A DNA stretch of 64,000 bases from [Zimmermannella] alba NBRC 15616 (GTDB lineage: Bacteria > Actinomycetota > Actinomycetes > Actinomycetales > Microbacteriaceae), in assembly GCF_001570905.1 (NCBI RefSeq), contig NZ_BCSO01000009.1, forward strand, positions 24,162 through 88,161, in the 5' to 3' direction. The first letter of the stretch is position 1; every line of letters starts with the position of its first letter. The position numbers and the translations under genes were made by a program. Shown piece by piece: positions 62,740 through 64,000 of the stretch. The notes under the pieces were generated by a model, which saw only the letters and a program-made list of their open reading frames with translations, searched no databases and had not been told where the DNA came from.

Positions 62740-63279
62740 TTGCGGCGGCTTGGTTCGGGGTGGTGCGTTGAAGGGCGCACGGTGAGGGAGACGAGTGTGA
62801 AGGACACGGCACGGCATCCGGAGCACGGCTCGTCGCGCCGCAGTTTTGCGACGTCCGTGTCGGGGCAGCTGTTGCCGCCGAAGCTGCAGCAGCAGTTGCG
62901 TGCTGAGGGACGTCGCTTCCTGGAGCTTGCGCCGAAGGCAGATGACGTGTGGCTGCACTACATGGAGGTCGCGCACGGTTGACGGATTCGCCAGGTGACG
63001 GACCAGTCCCAGAACTACCCCTTCGTGCCAGCGACGCAGTCGATCGCGCTCAACGCAACAAATGTGTTCGAGGGCGGGAATAACCGTCAGCTCGCGGCCT
63101 GCTACACGGAGGCGACGCGCTCGCGGATTGCTGCGGATGCGGAGCGGCTCGCGCGCTATTGGTGGCGCGCCCCGCTGATCAATACACGATGCATTGCGGA
63201 TGAGGTGAATCCAGGCTCGCCCAGTCAATATGTTGCGGGCCGCCGGTATGAAAATCCGGAGCGATCACTTGCCAGGTGA
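62740..63279 (+). pseudogene. C-terminal fragment of a surface-glycan glycosyltransferase with in-frame TGA
   Basis: The only recognisable part begins near SGQLLPPKLQQQLRAEGRRF and LAPKADDVWLHYMEVAHG, the C-terminal block of glycosyltransferase-like proteins that normally reads PP...L.L.P.ADDVWL. TGA 62980-62982 interrupts it, and the same frame continues RIRQVTDQSQNYPFVPATQS, then GGNNRQLAACYTEATRSRIA to TGA 63277-63279. The N-terminal two thirds are absent. It is a remnant following the intact operon, broken both by truncation and by the stop. Confidence 0.65.
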
Positions 63280-63288
63280 TGTGCCGTC

Positions 63289-64000
63289 TCATGAATGCCG
63301 GGAGAAACGTAAAGGCAGGAACATGAGCACGACAGCGCACATGAAGATCGACAGGCTCGGTAAGACATAGTTCTGCGGTGAAGTAGAACCGCCAGGAGAA
63401 TCGGCGAGGCTCAGGAGGAGCCCACCCGCAGCAACGCCTAACGATTGACCCAACTGCCGAGCTGTGGAAGCGGAGGAACCTGCGACCCCGGACTGCCGTT
63501 TTGGCAAACTTGACATCGCCATGACATTGACGGGTGCATTCGCTGCGCCAAAGCCGAACCCCATAAGCGATGTACCCACGACGTAGGTGAAAATAGCAAC
63601 GGCGGGTGAATCAGAAACTGTTTGGAAAACAACGCCTGCTCCGGCCACTGTGAGTCCGCAACCGAGGAGCATCGCTGCAACTTGAACGACTCGACGTGCA
63701 GCGTCGGGCATCTCGTGCGCACCCGCCCACGTGGCACCCCAAGCTGTCGCAGCTGCGAGAGGGACGCAGCCGAAACCCGCGACTGCTGCGGGGAGTTGGG
63801 CTGCATCCTGCAGGAACAGGGAACTGAGAAAAACGGTAGCTCCAAGGGCAACATAGTTCGTGAAGCCGATGGCCAGCGCGGCGGCATAGTTGGGGTTCCG
63901 CCAGGCACAGGGGGGGATGACAGGGTGAGACGTCGTTCGATCCCGGTGGATCCATAGCGTTCCGCAAACAGGGAGTGCGAACGCGAGTGATGCCTTCAGC
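63289..64000 (-). CDS. DHA2-type MFS drug exporter, C-terminal part, runs off window
   Basis: The minus-strand frame stays open from 63289 to the window edge, without an N-terminus. About 236 residues are visible: helices IGFTNYVALGATVFLSSLFL, VVQVAAMLLGCGLTVAGAGV, GTSLMGFGFGAANAPVNVMA and the EmrB/QacA-type block MSSLPKRQSGVAGSSASTAR followed by QLGQSLGVAAGG. That is the second half of a 14-helix proton-driven multidrug exporter. Base composition is less GC-rich than the glycan operon next to it, hinting at a different origin. Confidence 0.82.
   Translation of the reverse strand, partial: LKASLAFALPVCGTLWIHRDRTTSHPVIPPCAWRNPNYAAALAIGFTNYVALGATVFLSSLFLQDAAQLPAAVAGFGCVPLAAATAWGATWAGAHEMPDAARRVVQVAAMLLGCGLTVAGAGVVFQTVSDSPAVAIFTYVVGTSLMGFGFGAANAPVNVMAMSSLPKRQSGVAGSSASTARQLGQSLGVAAGGLLLSLADSPGGSTSPQNYVLPSLSIFMCAVVLMFLPLRFSRHS

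Noticed and set aside
1101..62982. Complete reassignment of TGA to tryptophan
   Set aside because: Many intact genes here end in TGA at conserved junctions (for example the ATPase/permease GTGA at 17401-17404, kinase/regulator ATGA at 28718-28721, FAH-RraA/GntR ATGA at 36144-36147), so TGA clearly works as a stop.
1..64000. CRISPR array, prophage, insertion sequence or rRNA
   Set aside because: No regularly spaced repeats, no transposase or integrase motifs and no rRNA-like stretches were seen on either strand.

Overview
The window reads as chromosomal DNA of a high-GC Gram-positive actinobacterium, most likely of the family Microbacteriaceae. The evidence is GTG/TTG starts, ATGA/GTGA/TAATG gene couplings, a ClpC with Microbacteriaceae-type neighbours, LAxTG-type cell-wall anchor signals and the short dispersed TCGATACG...CTCGA hairpin repeats. 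Family identifications come from reading the translated sequence; no database search was run.

Left part (1-15.5 kb): housekeeping and secreted proteins. It holds a small membrane protein, a lipoprotein, ClpC, a Ppx/GppA phosphatase, a wall-anchored 5'-nucleotidase, RadA and tRNA-Ser(CGA). Mixed in are decaying genes: an MFS exporter and an N-acetylglutamate-synthase-like acetyltransferase each cut by one in-frame TGA, a nuclease ruined by several lesions, and a frame-broken LuxR-type regulator.

Middle part (15.5-48 kb): solute uptake and aromatic catabolism. A ProXWV-type glycine betaine ABC importer is followed by an island that assembles a tyramine/4-hydroxyphenylacetate (homoprotocatechuate) meta-cleavage route. 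Its parts are two FeaR-like AraC regulators, an APC amine/amino-acid permease, a TPQ copper amine oxidase, aldehyde dehydrogenases, HpaD, HpaE, an unusual FAH-RraA fusion in the HpaG position, HpaH, HpaI, a GntR regulator, two aromatic/organic acid symporters, a GMC oxidoreductase and succinate-semialdehyde dehydrogenase (GabD), which would consume the HpaI product. The 3-hydroxylase HpaBC and the isomerase HpaF are not in the window. Embedded here are an MNT-HEPN toxin-antitoxin-like pair with a self-contained operator/promoter, a CPBP protease plus two-component system, a calpain-like protease with a small partner, and a WXG100-type toxin (Toxin_44-like) with a lipoprotein partner.

Right part (48-64 kb): cell-surface polysaccharide. 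Two related secreted proteins, a lipoprotein, RgpF/WbsX-type glycan enzymes, several GT2 and GT4 glycosyltransferases and a Wzm/Wzt ABC exporter form two divergent, tightly coupled operons. They end in a truncated glycosyltransferase remnant and a DHA2 drug exporter that runs off the window.

A recurring feature is long, nearly perfect intergenic palindromes (arms 13-31 bp) at operon ends. Three or four of them share a core sequence. A second recurring feature is that several broken genes carry a single same-frame TGA, at least two of them exactly where the protein family has tryptophan.
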